This document shows positions 63,929-64,000 of a stretch of 64,000 nt of DNA, piece after piece. The notes under the pieces are model-generated. The model was given only the letters and a program-made list of their open reading frames with translations. It had not been told where the DNA came from and made no database searches. Source of the DNA: Alkalimonas amylolytica (GTDB taxonomy: Bacteria; Pseudomonadota; Gammaproteobacteria; Enterobacterales; Alteromonadaceae); the NCBI RefSeq assembly GCF_900107845.1, contig NZ_FNRM01000002.1, forward strand, positions 62,001 to 126,000, read 5' to 3'. Within the stretch, counting starts at the first letter, position 1; every line of letters begins with the position of its first letter. A program made the position numbers and the translations under genes.

Positions 63929-64000
63929 ATGAAACACAAAGCAGATGTTACGGCCAGCATCGAAACACAGCCTTGCCTGCTGAATGAAACCGTGCCCTTG
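63929..64000 (+). CDS. Start of an unidentified gene divergent from rpiR (cut by window edge)
   Basis: ATG at 63929 opens a frame of 24 visible codons, MKHKADVTASIETQPCLLNE then TVPL. GGAG ends at 63922, six bases before it. There is no signal peptide. The LLNETVPL ending loosely recalls the N-terminus of D-serine-deaminase/alanine-racemase-fold amino-acid deaminases, which are common next to ridA and rpiR genes. That would explain the RidA protein. With so few residues this is only a suggestion. Confidence 0.55.
   Translation, partial: MKHKADVTASIETQPCLLNETVPL

Overview
The window looks like a chromosomal segment of a marine or aquatic gammaproteobacterium of the Alteromonadales, most like the Alishewanella/Rheinheimera/Arsukibacterium group. 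This placement is inferred from gene content and protein resemblance, not from a search. Supporting signs are Enterobacteria/Shewanella-like housekeeping proteins (FabA, RMF, RimK, FadH, SppA, AnsA, Uup, RlmL), a long TonB-dependent receptor, a DUF3466 protein with a C-terminal sorting-like tail, several c-di-GMP enzymes, and a tandem pair of initiator tRNAs. Coding density is high. I saw no prophage, no CRISPR array and no complete insertion sequence.

Layout. 1-2.7 kb: a gene end, fabA with a near-perfect FabR operator, convergent rmf, then a long-form GAPDH. 2.8-7.9 kb: a minus-strand run containing msrB, an NnrU membrane protein and a coupled cluster of an AstE/aspartoacylase-like peptidase, rimK (ribosomal S6 glutamate ligase), rimB (retropepsin-like) and a membrane-anchored PQQ-type sugar dehydrogenase. 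8.0-11.9 kb: a glycerophosphodiesterase, an exported M17 leucyl aminopeptidase and a UMF1 transporter. 12.2-17.4 kb: a tightly overlapping four-gene operon of outer-membrane barrel, small periplasmic PstS-like protein, diguanylate cyclase and EAL phosphodiesterase. This reads as an outer-membrane-to-c-di-GMP signalling unit. 17.4-22.3 kb: an exported alpha/beta hydrolase, a gluzincin, aspartate racemase, then a decayed zone (protease stub, PAS-like Cys protein, IS3 scar, truncated gene). 22.4-29.6 kb: htpX, pepE and the full biotin set bioBFCD with divergent bioA. 29.7-40 kb: asnS, a YdjA nitroreductase, glgC-glgA, fadH, sppA and ansA. 40-51.3 kb: a large DUF349 protein with YeaC and a zinc-ribbon protein, a cytosolic-carboxypeptidase-like M14 enzyme, a thioredoxin-like protein, a DUF3466 protein, uup, a glutaredoxin-like protein and rlmL. 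51.4-51.8 kb: two intact initiator tRNA genes plus a decayed third copy.

52.8-64 kb is an accessory catabolic region: a 1061-residue TonB-dependent receptor, divergent from a GH20 hexosaminidase fused to an SMP-30/gluconolactonase propeller, then an M81 (MlrC-like) peptidase, a sodium:solute symporter, a RidA protein and an RpiR regulator, divergent from a gene cut by the window edge. A 33-bp element, identical at 24 positions, lies in both divergent promoter regions (56138-56170 and 63840-63872). It ties these genes into one likely regulon controlled by the RpiR protein, probably for scavenging an amino-sugar or D-amino-acid-containing oligomer. The substrate is inference.
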